Below the pieces are notes generated by a model that worked only from the letters and a program-made list of their open reading frames with translations, searched no databases and was not told where the DNA came from. A program made the translations under genes and the position numbers. Shown piece after piece: positions 1 to 5,068 of a stretch of 7,372 nt of DNA (position 1 is its first letter; each line of letters begins with the position of its first letter). The DNA is from an uncultured Leptolyngbya sp. (GTDB lineage: Bacteria > Cyanobacteriota > Cyanobacteriia > Phormidesmidales > Phormidesmidaceae), in NCBI GenBank assembly GCA_937899365.1, contig CALBPH010000615.1, forward strand, positions 1 to 7,372. The letters are read 5' to 3'.

Positions 1-94
1 GGTCGCAGGCTAATGGCTGTCGCCTAACCTACCATTCAATCGGTAGCTAGGGTTACCGACTGTGCCTTTCAGGGGACTGGTTCCCGAGGAAACG
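1..94. other. Intergenic edge segment with short helices, no gene
   Basis: No open frame with coding character is visible. Several helices can be drawn on the plus strand: AGGC 7-10 with GCCT 22-25; CGGTA 41-45 with TACCG 54-58 (8-nt loop); and GGGGA 72-76 with TTCCC 81-85 (CTGG loop, one G-T pair), extended outward by TTTC 67-70 with GAAA 89-92. The plus-strand words GCCTAACC and GGTAG...GGTTACCG loosely resemble the 3' half of a cyclic-di-GMP-I (GEMM) riboswitch. The 5' half would lie outside the window and no plus-strand gene follows closely. The segment may equally be the untranslated tail of the HAD transcript. Confidence 0.25.
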
Positions 95-298
95 TTAGCC
101 TTGGGGCATCTTGAGCAACCCTTGAATTGTCTCAGCGGTTAATTGTTCAATATGGGGGATGACTAAGTTTGCTCCAGCGTCTGTGAGAGTCTTGCTGTAG
201 CGTGCTTGGTAATCAGCATCTGTCTGATCTGTCTGTACGTGAGGCGGCAAGACACCGATAGCTAGCCATACGCGCTCAGGAAATTGGTTCTGGGCTGC
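95..298 (-). pseudogene. Severed C-terminal part of the HAD hydrolase, in frame after a TAA stop
   Basis: Directly after the TAA at 299-301, the same minus-strand frame stays open for 67 codons and ends at TAA 95-97. It reads AAQNQFPERVWLAIGVLPPH and onward, ending KMPQG. This looks like the natural end of the protein: a hydrophobic strand running into LPPHV, then a segment DAGANLVIPHIEQLT that suits the last strand and helix of a HAD core. From memory, cyanobacterial homologues carry a similar GVGVLPPHVQ stretch at this distance behind the GDxxADM motif. There is no start codon with an SD, so this part would only be made by readthrough. The frame is unshifted and the spacing looks normal, so the lesion appears to be one base substitution. 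Confidence 0.75.
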
Positions 299-898
299 TT
301 AGTCTGTGGCCATGTCGGCATCCGTGTCTCCGGCATATAAAACTGTCAGACCTTTTGGGACCGTTGCTTCGAGTTGGTCAATGGTCAGGTAAAGGCCTGT
401 GGGGTCCGGTTTGCTAGGGGCATCGGCCATGGCAATCAAGATTGGATTAGCCAGGCCAATTCGCTGTCGCAAAATGTAGTTTGCTGAGCCTCGGGTAGCT
501 CCGCTAAAAAAGGCTGATGGCACACCGCCCTGGGCTAGGTTGGTTAAGTACTGAGCACTCATCAGTACGGGTTCTTGGGTGATATAGCCGACCCACTGGC
601 TAGGGTCATCCCCGGAGCCCCGATAGCGTTCTTGAAAGTAGAGAACGATGTCATCGTAGTTGCTGCTGTAAGAATGCCCTGACGCATCGCTGTGGCGTTG
701 GATGAGCTCTTGGGATGCTTTCCAATCGTTGTTCCAAATACCTTCGCTTTTAAGTTGGTCAATATCCTTGGGGGTGGGTCGATAATGCCCTTGGGTAAAC
801 TGTTCAACCGTGTCCGCAATGGCCCGACGGTAGGATCCGCTGACGTCGCGGACAACACCATCGATGTCGAATATGGCTAGGGCAATAGGGTTAGGCAT
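299..898 (-). CDS. HAD-superfamily hydrolase (TIGR01548-like), truncated by an in-frame stop
   Basis: This is a predicted cytoplasmic haloacid dehalogenase-fold phosphatase; the substrate is unknown. Four HAD motifs are visible in the 199-residue product: motif I FDIDGVVRD (nucleophile D11, acid/base D13), motif II FFSGATRGS (S132), motif III lysine in SKPDPTGL (K163), and motif IV AGDTDADM (D191, D195). The cap region between them contains NNDWKASQELI. The ATG at 896-898 is chosen because it gives an N-terminus directly before motif I, as in the family. A longer reading to 1042 would cross the probable promoter and overlap the divergent gene. No clear SD precedes the ATG. The TAA at 299-301 falls four codons after motif IV and removes 67 residues that are still encoded downstream; the unbroken gene would span 95-898, about 267 residues. 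It is either a recent pseudogene, a sequencing error, or a truncated protein. Confidence 0.8.
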   Translation of the reverse strand: MPNPIALAIFDIDGVVRDVSGSYRRAIADTVEQFTQGHYRPTPKDIDQLKSEGIWNNDWKASQELIQRHSDASGHSYSSNYDDIVLYFQERYRGSGDDPSQWVGYITQEPVLMSAQYLTNLAQGGVPSAFFSGATRGSANYILRQRIGLANPILIAMADAPSKPDPTGLYLTIDQLEATVPKGLTVLYAGDTDADMATD

Positions 899-953
899 TA
901 TTAGGGTGAAGAGACTGATTTTTTGATGTGCTACGGGTAGCGAATGCGCTAGA

Positions 954-981
954 ATTATAGACCGTATAGTTTTGAAGCCAA
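954..981 (-). promoter_or_regulatory. Probable promoter of the HAD gene
   Basis: On the minus strand a perfect TATAAT (954-959) lies 16 bp behind TTGGCT (976-981, 4 of 6 against TTGACA). Transcription would begin near 947, giving a leader of about 50 nt to the ATG at 898. The site sits in the 106-bp gap between the divergent HAD and PSRP-3 genes, so plus-strand transcription of PSRP-3 probably starts within the same few dozen bases. Candidate -10 words for that are TAGAAT 950-955 or TATAGT 965-970, without a convincing -35. Confidence 0.5.
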
Positions 982-993
982 GAGGCGTACAGC

Positions 994-998
994 GGAGG
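994..998 (+). promoter_or_regulatory. Strong Shine-Dalgarno fixing a TTG start for PSRP-3
   Basis: GGAGG at 994-998 stands six bases before the TTG at 1005-1007. No ATG or GTG in this frame has comparable placement. The earlier in-frame TTG at 972 has no SD and would add eleven residues that do not belong to the family. Confidence 0.75.
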
Positions 999-1004
999 TT
1001 TGCA

Positions 1005-1304
1005 TTGTCTCGATTTATCTTAAAGGTTCTCTGGCTCGACAAGGATGTGGCGCTTGCCGTAGATCAAGTGGTGGGCAAAGGATCGAGTCCGCTGACCTCT
1101 TACTTTTTCTGGCCCCGCAATGATGCGTGGGATCAGATGAAGACAGAGCTGGAGTCCAAAACTTGGATTGTTGAAGAAGAGCGCATCGATCTACTAAACC
1201 AGGCGACTGAAATTATTAACTACTGGCAGGAAGGGGGTAAGACGCTGCCCATGCAAAAAGCAGCTGAAAAATTTCCTAATGTGGCGTTCACCGGTAGTTC
1301 GTGA
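1005..1304 (+). CDS. ycf65: 30S ribosomal protein PSRP-3 (Ycf65 family)
   Basis: This is a small-subunit ribosomal protein found in cyanobacteria and plastids (plastid-specific ribosomal protein 3), thought to bind the 30S particle. Read from TTG 1005 it is 99 residues, the usual length. The N-terminus MSRFILKVLWLDKDVALAV leads into the family core GKGSSPLTSYFFWPRNDAW (residues 24-42), then TELESK and a helix around EIINYWQ. A short tail ends in FPNVAFTGSS, which I recall as common among cyanobacterial members. The start is decided by GGAGG six bases upstream. The gene stands alone, divergent from the HAD gene and convergent with atpC, with a strong terminator beginning 24 bases after its TGA. 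Identification is by recognition of the conserved core. Confidence 0.93.
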   Translation: MSRFILKVLWLDKDVALAVDQVVGKGSSPLTSYFFWPRNDAWDQMKTELESKTWIVEEERIDLLNQATEIINYWQEGGKTLPMQKAAEKFPNVAFTGSS

Positions 1305-1327
1305 TCTGAATTTAGCGATAGGTTTCT

Positions 1328-1364
1328 AAAGTCCGTTCCTTCTTTGTGAGAAGGAACGGACTTT
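1328..1364 (+). terminator. Rho-independent terminator of PSRP-3
   Basis: A perfect 16-bp stem pairs 1328-1343 with 1349-1364 around a 5-nt loop TTGTG. The descending arm runs into TTTTAGTTTA on the plus strand. The ascending arm begins with AAA, so the hairpin also ends in a short T run on the minus strand and may work in both directions as a backstop for atp transcripts. Confidence 0.85.
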
Positions 1365-1378
1365 TAGTTTATGGTTAC

Positions 1379-1408
1379 GTCTTCCAAAGCGCCAGCTCTT
1401 TGGAAGAC
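1379..1408. repeat. Second hairpin in the convergent intergenic region
   Basis: A perfect 11-bp inverted repeat, GTCTTCCAAAG (1379-1389) with CTTTGGAAGAC (1398-1408), encloses the 8-nt loop CGCCAGCT. There is no T run on either side, so it is not a classical terminator. It lies between the two terminators and could act as an RNA 3'-end stabiliser or a protein-binding site; its role is unknown. Confidence 0.6.
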
Positions 1409-1455
1409 AGATTGCCTCTGTCAGGATCAGGGATCGCTGGAAATTTTAAATAGCA

Positions 1456-1490
1456 AAAGTCCGTGGCTTCAGAAAGAATCCGCGGACTTT
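1456..1490 (-). terminator. Probable terminator of the atpB-atpC transcript
   Basis: Arms 1456-1466 and 1480-1490 pair over 11 positions, with one A-C mismatch on the minus strand that becomes a G-U pair on the plus strand. The loop is 13 nt. On the minus strand the stem closes with CGGACTTTT, followed by GCTATTTAAAATTT. It lies 37 nt past the atpC stop. TAGC 1451-1454 and GCTA 1494-1497 can extend the helix outside a small internal loop. Confidence 0.65.
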
Positions 1491-1527
1491 ATAGCTAGAG
1501 CTTGAGAGGTTGGCGTTTGTGCCAGGG

Positions 1528-1935
1528 CTAGATGCTGCCGCCGGCTGCCTGTACTCGAGCACGCGCCTTTTTAAGGGACTTTCTGGCTTGAATAACGGCC
1601 TGCTTATCATCGAATGAGACACTGTCTGCTTCTGACTTAGCAGATGTGTATTCTTTTTGAGCCGAGGACAAATCGATACTGTCGCCGCGCTCAGCACCGT
1701 TTACCAAAATGGTGACTTCGTTGTCTTCGATTTCGGCAAAACCACCCATGAGTGAGATCGCAACCCAATCACTGTCAGCCCGTACTCGCAAAACGCCAAT
1801 ATCCAGGGCGGTAAGCAACGGAGCGTGACCACTCAAAATACCTAATTGACCAGTAGTACTGGGTAGCACTACCTCTTCCGCTTCAGCATCCCAAACTGTT
1901 TTGTCAGGAGCCACTACGCGTACTGCTAATGCCAT
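1528..1935 (-). CDS. atpC: ATP synthase F1 epsilon subunit
   Basis: This is the epsilon subunit of the F-type ATP synthase, part of the rotor stalk on the thylakoid side of the F1 head, and an inhibitor of wasteful ATP hydrolysis. The 135-residue product has the family form: an N-terminal beta-sandwich (about residues 1-85) with VVLPSTTGQLGILSGHAPLLTAL and then GGFAEIEDNEVTILV, followed by a helical hairpin (about 88-135) rich in Lys, Arg and Ala. Length is normal for cyanobacteria, where the gene is called atpC (atpC is also the epsilon symbol in E. coli). The ATG at 1933-1935 follows AAGG with a short four-base spacing. It lies 149 bp downstream of atpB, a wide gap holding an unusual repeat element, and is presumably cotranscribed with atpB and ended by the hairpin at 1456-1490. 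Confidence 0.96.
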   Translation of the reverse strand: MALAVRVVAPDKTVWDAEAEEVVLPSTTGQLGILSGHAPLLTALDIGVLRVRADSDWVAISLMGGFAEIEDNEVTILVNGAERGDSIDLSSAQKEYTSAKSEADSVSFDDKQAVIQARKSLKKARARVQAAGGSI

Positions 1936-1956
1936 AAGACCTTACAAATTAAAGAG

Positions 1957-2050
1957 GAATAGTGAATGGCGAATAGTGAGTAGTGGTGAAGAATAAAACA
2001 TTATCCGGTCCAGCAGGTTGCTACCTGCTAACATCACTCACCACTCACCA
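1957..2050. repeat. Repeat-built foldable element between atpB and atpC
   Basis: GAATAGTGA occurs twice with a 14-base period (1957-1965 and 1971-1979). The second copy leads into GTGAGTAGTGGTGA (1976-1989), which is imperfectly complementary to TCACTCACCACTCACC (2034-2049), with one mismatch and one bulge. Nested inside is a perfect 7-bp hairpin, AGCAGGT (2012-2018) with ACCTGCT (2023-2029), loop TGCT. The whole can fold as a long cruciform-like or RNA stem in the atpB-atpC transcript. The GTGA/CACTCAC wording resembles short dispersed intergenic repeats of cyanobacteria; that it is dispersed in this genome is an inference. Confidence 0.55.
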
Positions 2051-2084
2051 AACTGTATCTTCGAAAGATGAAAGCAGCGATTGC

Positions 2085-3539
2085 TTAACCTTCAGCCTTC
2101 ATTTTCTCAGCAGTTTCTAGTACTTCGGCAATATCGCCTTTGAGGTAGAAAGCCTGCTCAGGAATCTCATCTAGCTCACCAGCCAGAATCATATTGAAAC
2201 CCTTGATGGTGTCTTCGAGGGACACATACTTACCAGCTAGACCGGTAAAGATTTCCGCTACGAAGAAAGGCTGAGAAAGAAACTTCTCAATCTTACGGGC
2301 GCGAGCAACGGTTAGACGATCCTCTTCAGAAAGCTCGTCTAGACCCAGAATTGCAATGATGTCCTGCAATTCCTTGTAGCGCTGTAGTGTGGACTGTACC
2401 GCACGGGCTGTGTTGTAGTGCTCATCACCAACGACTGCGGGCTGCAACATGGTGGACGTAGAGTCTAGGGGGTCCACTGCCGGATAAATTCCCTTAGATG
2501 CCAACGCACGAGAAAGTACGGTGGTTGCGTCCAAGTGGGCAAATGTTGTGGCAGGTGCAGGGTCAGTCAAGTCATCCGCAGGTACGTAAACCGCTTGAAT
2601 GGATGTAATAGAGCCTTCCAACGTAGATGTAATCCGCTCTTGGAGGTCACCCATGTCAGTACCCAACGTAGGCTGATAACCTACCGCCGACGGCATACGA
2701 CCTAGTAGTGCTGATACTTCGGAACCAGCCTGTACAAAGCGGAAGATGTTGTCTACAAACAGCAGAACATCCTGCTTGTTAACATCACGGAAGTACTCCG
2801 CCATGGTCAGTGCAGACAGCGCGACACGCATACGAGCTCCAGGCGGCTCATTCATCTGACCATACACAAGAGCTACCTTAGACTTTCCTAAGTCGTCGGA
2901 ATTGATTACGCCAGAATCAATAAATTCGTTGTAGAGGTCATTTCCTTCGCGGGTCCGCTCACCAACACCGGCAAACACAGAAACACCACCGTGCTGTAGA
3001 GCAATATTATTAATGAGCTCTTGAATCAGTACGGTTTTGCCTACACCAGCACCACCAAAGAGACCGGTTTTACCCCCCTTACGGTAGGGAGCTAAAAGGT
3101 CAATAACTTTAATACCTGTTTCAAATACGGCGGGCTTAGTTTCCAGTTCGATTAGCTTGGGAGCGTCTCGGTGGATAGATAGTGTGGTGGACATGTCCAC
3201 ATCACCCTTCTCATCCACAGGCTCACCCAGAACGTTAAAGATGCGCCCCAATGTGGCAGGACCAACAGGTACGTTAATGGGGGCGCCCAGGTCAGTGACC
3301 TCCATGCCCCGCACCAATCCGTCGGTAGAGCTCATCGATACGGCTCTGACCTGGCTAGCGCCTAGCAGCTGCTGCACTTCGCAGGTGACAGCAACGGACT
3401 GACCAGCCGGAGTAGTACCTTCAACCTTAATAGCGTTATAAATGTTGGGCAGTTCGCCTGCGGGGAACTTAACGTCTAGAACAGGGCCAATAATCTGAGT
3501 GATATAGCCAATATTTGTTTTCTCTGCAGTGGTGACCAT
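2085..3539 (-). CDS. atpB: ATP synthase F1 beta subunit
   Basis: This is the catalytic subunit of the F-type ATP synthase and makes ATP from ADP and phosphate as the gamma stalk turns. The 484-residue product is full length. Visible parts: an N-terminal beta-barrel with GYITQIIGPVLDVKFP; the Walker A loop GGAGVGKT (162-169, with K168 and T169 contacting phosphate and Mg); the catalytic glutamate in GVGERTREGNDLY (E194); Walker B LLFVDN (D263); ALLGRMPSAVGYQPTL; and the C-terminal DELSEED lever (401-407). The ATG at 3537-3539 has AAGG seven bases upstream. It is followed by atpC in the same direction. The beta-epsilon pair apart from the other atp genes is the normal cyanobacterial arrangement. 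A promoter candidate lies at 3619-3647. Confidence 0.99.
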   Translation of the reverse strand: MVTTAEKTNIGYITQIIGPVLDVKFPAGELPNIYNAIKVEGTTPAGQSVAVTCEVQQLLGASQVRAVSMSSTDGLVRGMEVTDLGAPINVPVGPATLGRIFNVLGEPVDEKGDVDMSTTLSIHRDAPKLIELETKPAVFETGIKVIDLLAPYRKGGKTGLFGGAGVGKTVLIQELINNIALQHGGVSVFAGVGERTREGNDLYNEFIDSGVINSDDLGKSKVALVYGQMNEPPGARMRVALSALTMAEYFRDVNKQDVLLFVDNIFRFVQAGSEVSALLGRMPSAVGYQPTLGTDMGDLQERITSTLEGSITSIQAVYVPADDLTDPAPATTFAHLDATTVLSRALASKGIYPAVDPLDSTSTMLQPAVVGDEHYNTARAVQSTLQRYKELQDIIAILGLDELSEEDRLTVARARKIEKFLSQPFFVAEIFTGLAGKYVSLEDTIKGFNMILAGELDEIPEQAFYLKGDIAEVLETAEKMKAEG

Positions 3540-3603
3540 GCTTGCGCCTTATCCTAAGGGTGTTAGCTACTGCGGCGACTTTTAATTTTATTTTTACTTT
3601 CAA

Positions 3604-3648
3604 AGTGCCATGTAAAAGATTATCACTAGATGTATCATCCATGGCACT
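3604..3648. repeat. 9-bp inverted repeat over the atpB promoter region
   Basis: AGTGCCATG (3604-3612) and CATGGCACT (3640-3648) are perfect complements separated by 27 bases. The right arm covers the putative -35 box of atpB on the minus strand, and the left arm falls around the expected transcription start. This arrangement could be an operator pair or part of a weak 3' structure for the gene ending at 3692. It could also be chance. Confidence 0.4.
3619..3647 (-). promoter_or_regulatory. Candidate atpB promoter
   Basis: On the minus strand GTGCCA (3642-3647, 4 of 6 to the -35 consensus) and GATAAT (3619-3624, 5 of 6 to the -10 consensus) stand 17 bp apart. A start near 3611 would give a leader of about 72 nt with the SD AAGG at 3547-3550. 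The gap from the upstream gene is 152 bp, enough for an independent promoter. Confidence 0.45.
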
Positions 3649-3691
3649 GGTCTTTGCTATAGTTGGTGCGCTTTTGGGCGTCCATAGCATC

Positions 3692-4618
3692 TTAGTGGTT
3701 CTCTAATCTAGGATTTTGATAGGCGCGCTGCCCATGTTGTCTTTTTGGTTTGCCAAAGAGAATAGCGATAAATCCTGCAAGGGACATTCCAGGCTCAGGG
3801 ATTGACTGAGGTTTTGTAGGCGCTTGAGAAATGGCTGTTGGTGCCGTCGCTTTATTGGTTGATTTATTCACTGTGGTGCTTGGCTGTGGTGCCGCTACCA
3901 CGGGGGCACTGGGTGTAAGGGGGGCTGCCTGCGATACGGGCGCTATGGCAGGCGCACTAACCGTCTGAGGAACAGGGCTGAGAGGTAAGGCCGGTGTAGG
4001 CGTGGCATTAGTGCGATAGTCGGGCCGTTGCCGGATGTAGAACAGATGATTGGGGATGGTGTCGGTAACAAAGTAATTAAACCGAACATACTCACCGGTG
4101 TTGACGCCGGCTCCCTGATAGAAATTGATGAAGTCTCGTACATCTGTCACCTCATCTGCTCGGGTGTAGCGGTCTGATGTATAAGGACGCACAGGACCAA
4201 TCCCTTGGCCAAAGGATAGCCCGTCGTTTTCACCACTGGCGTATCCCGCTGTCTCTTGTAGTTCATGGTCATAAAACCGCCAGAATGCCCCGGTAAGATT
4301 GCGCGACACAATACTGATGGCAAAGCCCGGTCGATTAAATACTGATTGATGTTTGGCATTGGTTAAGCCGCTAATGGCTAAGGAAATATCTAAACCCCAT
4401 ACATCTTGGTAGATAACAAAAGGGTCTGTATGGGTGCCTAAGCCCGTGACGTCAGTGATTTTAAAGCTGCTGGATGCAGCACTAAAAAACAGGCCATTCT
4501 GGCTACATCCGTTTGGTAAGCAAGCAGCGTGGGCCGGGGTGCTGACGGTTGCCAATAAACCGGTGCTGAAAAGGAGCGCTGCACCAATTTGATGCGCAGC
4601 GTTAGCAACTATTCCCAT
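3692..4618 (-). CDS. Exported protein with PEP-CTERM-like sorting tail, function unknown
   Basis: This is a 308-residue secreted protein of no recognised enzymatic family. Residues 1-31 form a signal peptide (hydrophobic GAALLFSTGLLATVS, probable cleavage at AHA|A), followed by a CLPNGC cysteine pair (C33, C38). A folded-looking domain covers about 50-200, with DPFVIYQDVWGLDISLAI, an LQETAGYASGENDGLSFGQG stretch and YVRFNYFVTD. A Pro/Ala/Thr/Ser-rich linker spans 205-272. The C-terminus has PEP (274-276), a short hydrophobic run MSLAGFIAILF (278-288) and KPKR, the order expected of PEP-CTERM proteins that exosortase anchors and cuts. The hydrophobic run is short and an 18-residue tail follows it, so the signal is imperfect. 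The ATG at 4616-4618 has GAGG eight bases upstream. No exosortase gene is in the window. A surface or matrix role is inferred. Confidence 0.8.
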   Translation of the reverse strand: MGIVANAAHQIGAALLFSTGLLATVSTPAHAACLPNGCSQNGLFFSAASSSFKITDVTGLGTHTDPFVIYQDVWGLDISLAISGLTNAKHQSVFNRPGFAISIVSRNLTGAFWRFYDHELQETAGYASGENDGLSFGQGIGPVRPYTSDRYTRADEVTDVRDFINFYQGAGVNTGEYVRFNYFVTDTIPNHLFYIRQRPDYRTNATPTPALPLSPVPQTVSAPAIAPVSQAAPLTPSAPVVAAPQPSTTVNKSTNKATAPTAISQAPTKPQSIPEPGMSLAGFIAILFGKPKRQHGQRAYQNPRLENH

Positions 4619-4990
4619 GGGTAAAACCTCGGAGTCTAAAAAAATGCGTCAAAAACAAGACGTATCAAAAAGCACTGATATATTGAGGTGCCATTGATGC
4701 ATACTGAGAGACGAAAATGGACGTGTTTTCGCCTTATTTAGAAAGCCTTTGACTGTTTTTTTAGAATGGCATTTTTTCTCTGGTGTATCCCTGAAAGTAC
4801 TGAGACTTTATCAAAAATAGACATCAAGCTTGATTGAAATAGGGTGATAATACGTAGGCTTGGTGCTGGCAGCCATGACAATCGACAAATGCATTGGCTA
4901 AGTGCACCCATAGCTTCTGTTGCTTAAGGCTTTCAGGGATGGCCACTGTCCGAATTAACCTGGCAGATGCCATATATCCATTCCGTTTAC
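4619..4990. other. Intergenic region between the two exported-protein genes
   Basis: No gene is supported in this AT-rich stretch. It contains the leader of the PEP-CTERM-like gene, a perfect 12-bp palindrome ATCAAGCTTGAT (4823-4834), and an 11-bp inverted repeat, ATCCCTGAAAG (4787-4797) with CTTTCAGGGAT (4930-4940), 132 bases apart. I see no -35/-10 pair convincing enough to call for the minus-strand gene. A plus-strand open frame running across the 3' hairpin has no codon or motif support. Confidence 0.5.
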
Positions 4991-5037
4991 GCATAGAGAA
5001 AGGGGGGCGTTGTAGTAACGCCCCCCTTTCTCTATGC
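4991..5037 (-). terminator. Perfect 21-bp stem-loop downstream of the TPS-domain gene
   Basis: Positions 4991-5011 and 5017-5037 are exact complements over 21 bp with a 5-nt loop GTAGT. The core is six G-C pairs flanked by AGAGAAA and TTTCTCT. It begins 31 nt past the stop of the gene ending at 5069, where a terminator would be expected. There is no T run outside the stem on either strand, so it is either a non-canonical terminator or a 3' stabilising structure. It is symmetrical and could act on both strands. Confidence 0.65.
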
Positions 5038-5068
5038 CAATTGCTTAAAACTGCTGGCTCAGGTTTCC

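Noticed and set aside
562..880. Open frames of 62-99 codons inside the HAD gene on other frames
   Set aside because: They lie opposite or out of frame with a clearly coding sequence and show no motif.
899..1042. Longer N-terminus for the HAD protein (48 extra residues)
   Set aside because: It would run through the TATAAT at 954-959 and overlap the PSRP-3 coding sequence, and the extra residues resemble no HAD N-terminus.
3469..3690. 73-codon minus-strand frame overlapping the atpB start
   Set aside because: It runs across the atpB promoter and leader in another frame, is Lys/Arg-rich without a motif, and has no SD support.
4520..4530. Lipobox in the exported protein (residues HAAC)
   Set aside because: The -3 residue is His rather than Leu/Val-like, and a regular AHA|A signal peptidase I site fits better.
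4785..4800. NtcA-like GTA...TAC site
   Set aside because: The half-sites are ten bases apart rather than eight, so the consensus is not met.
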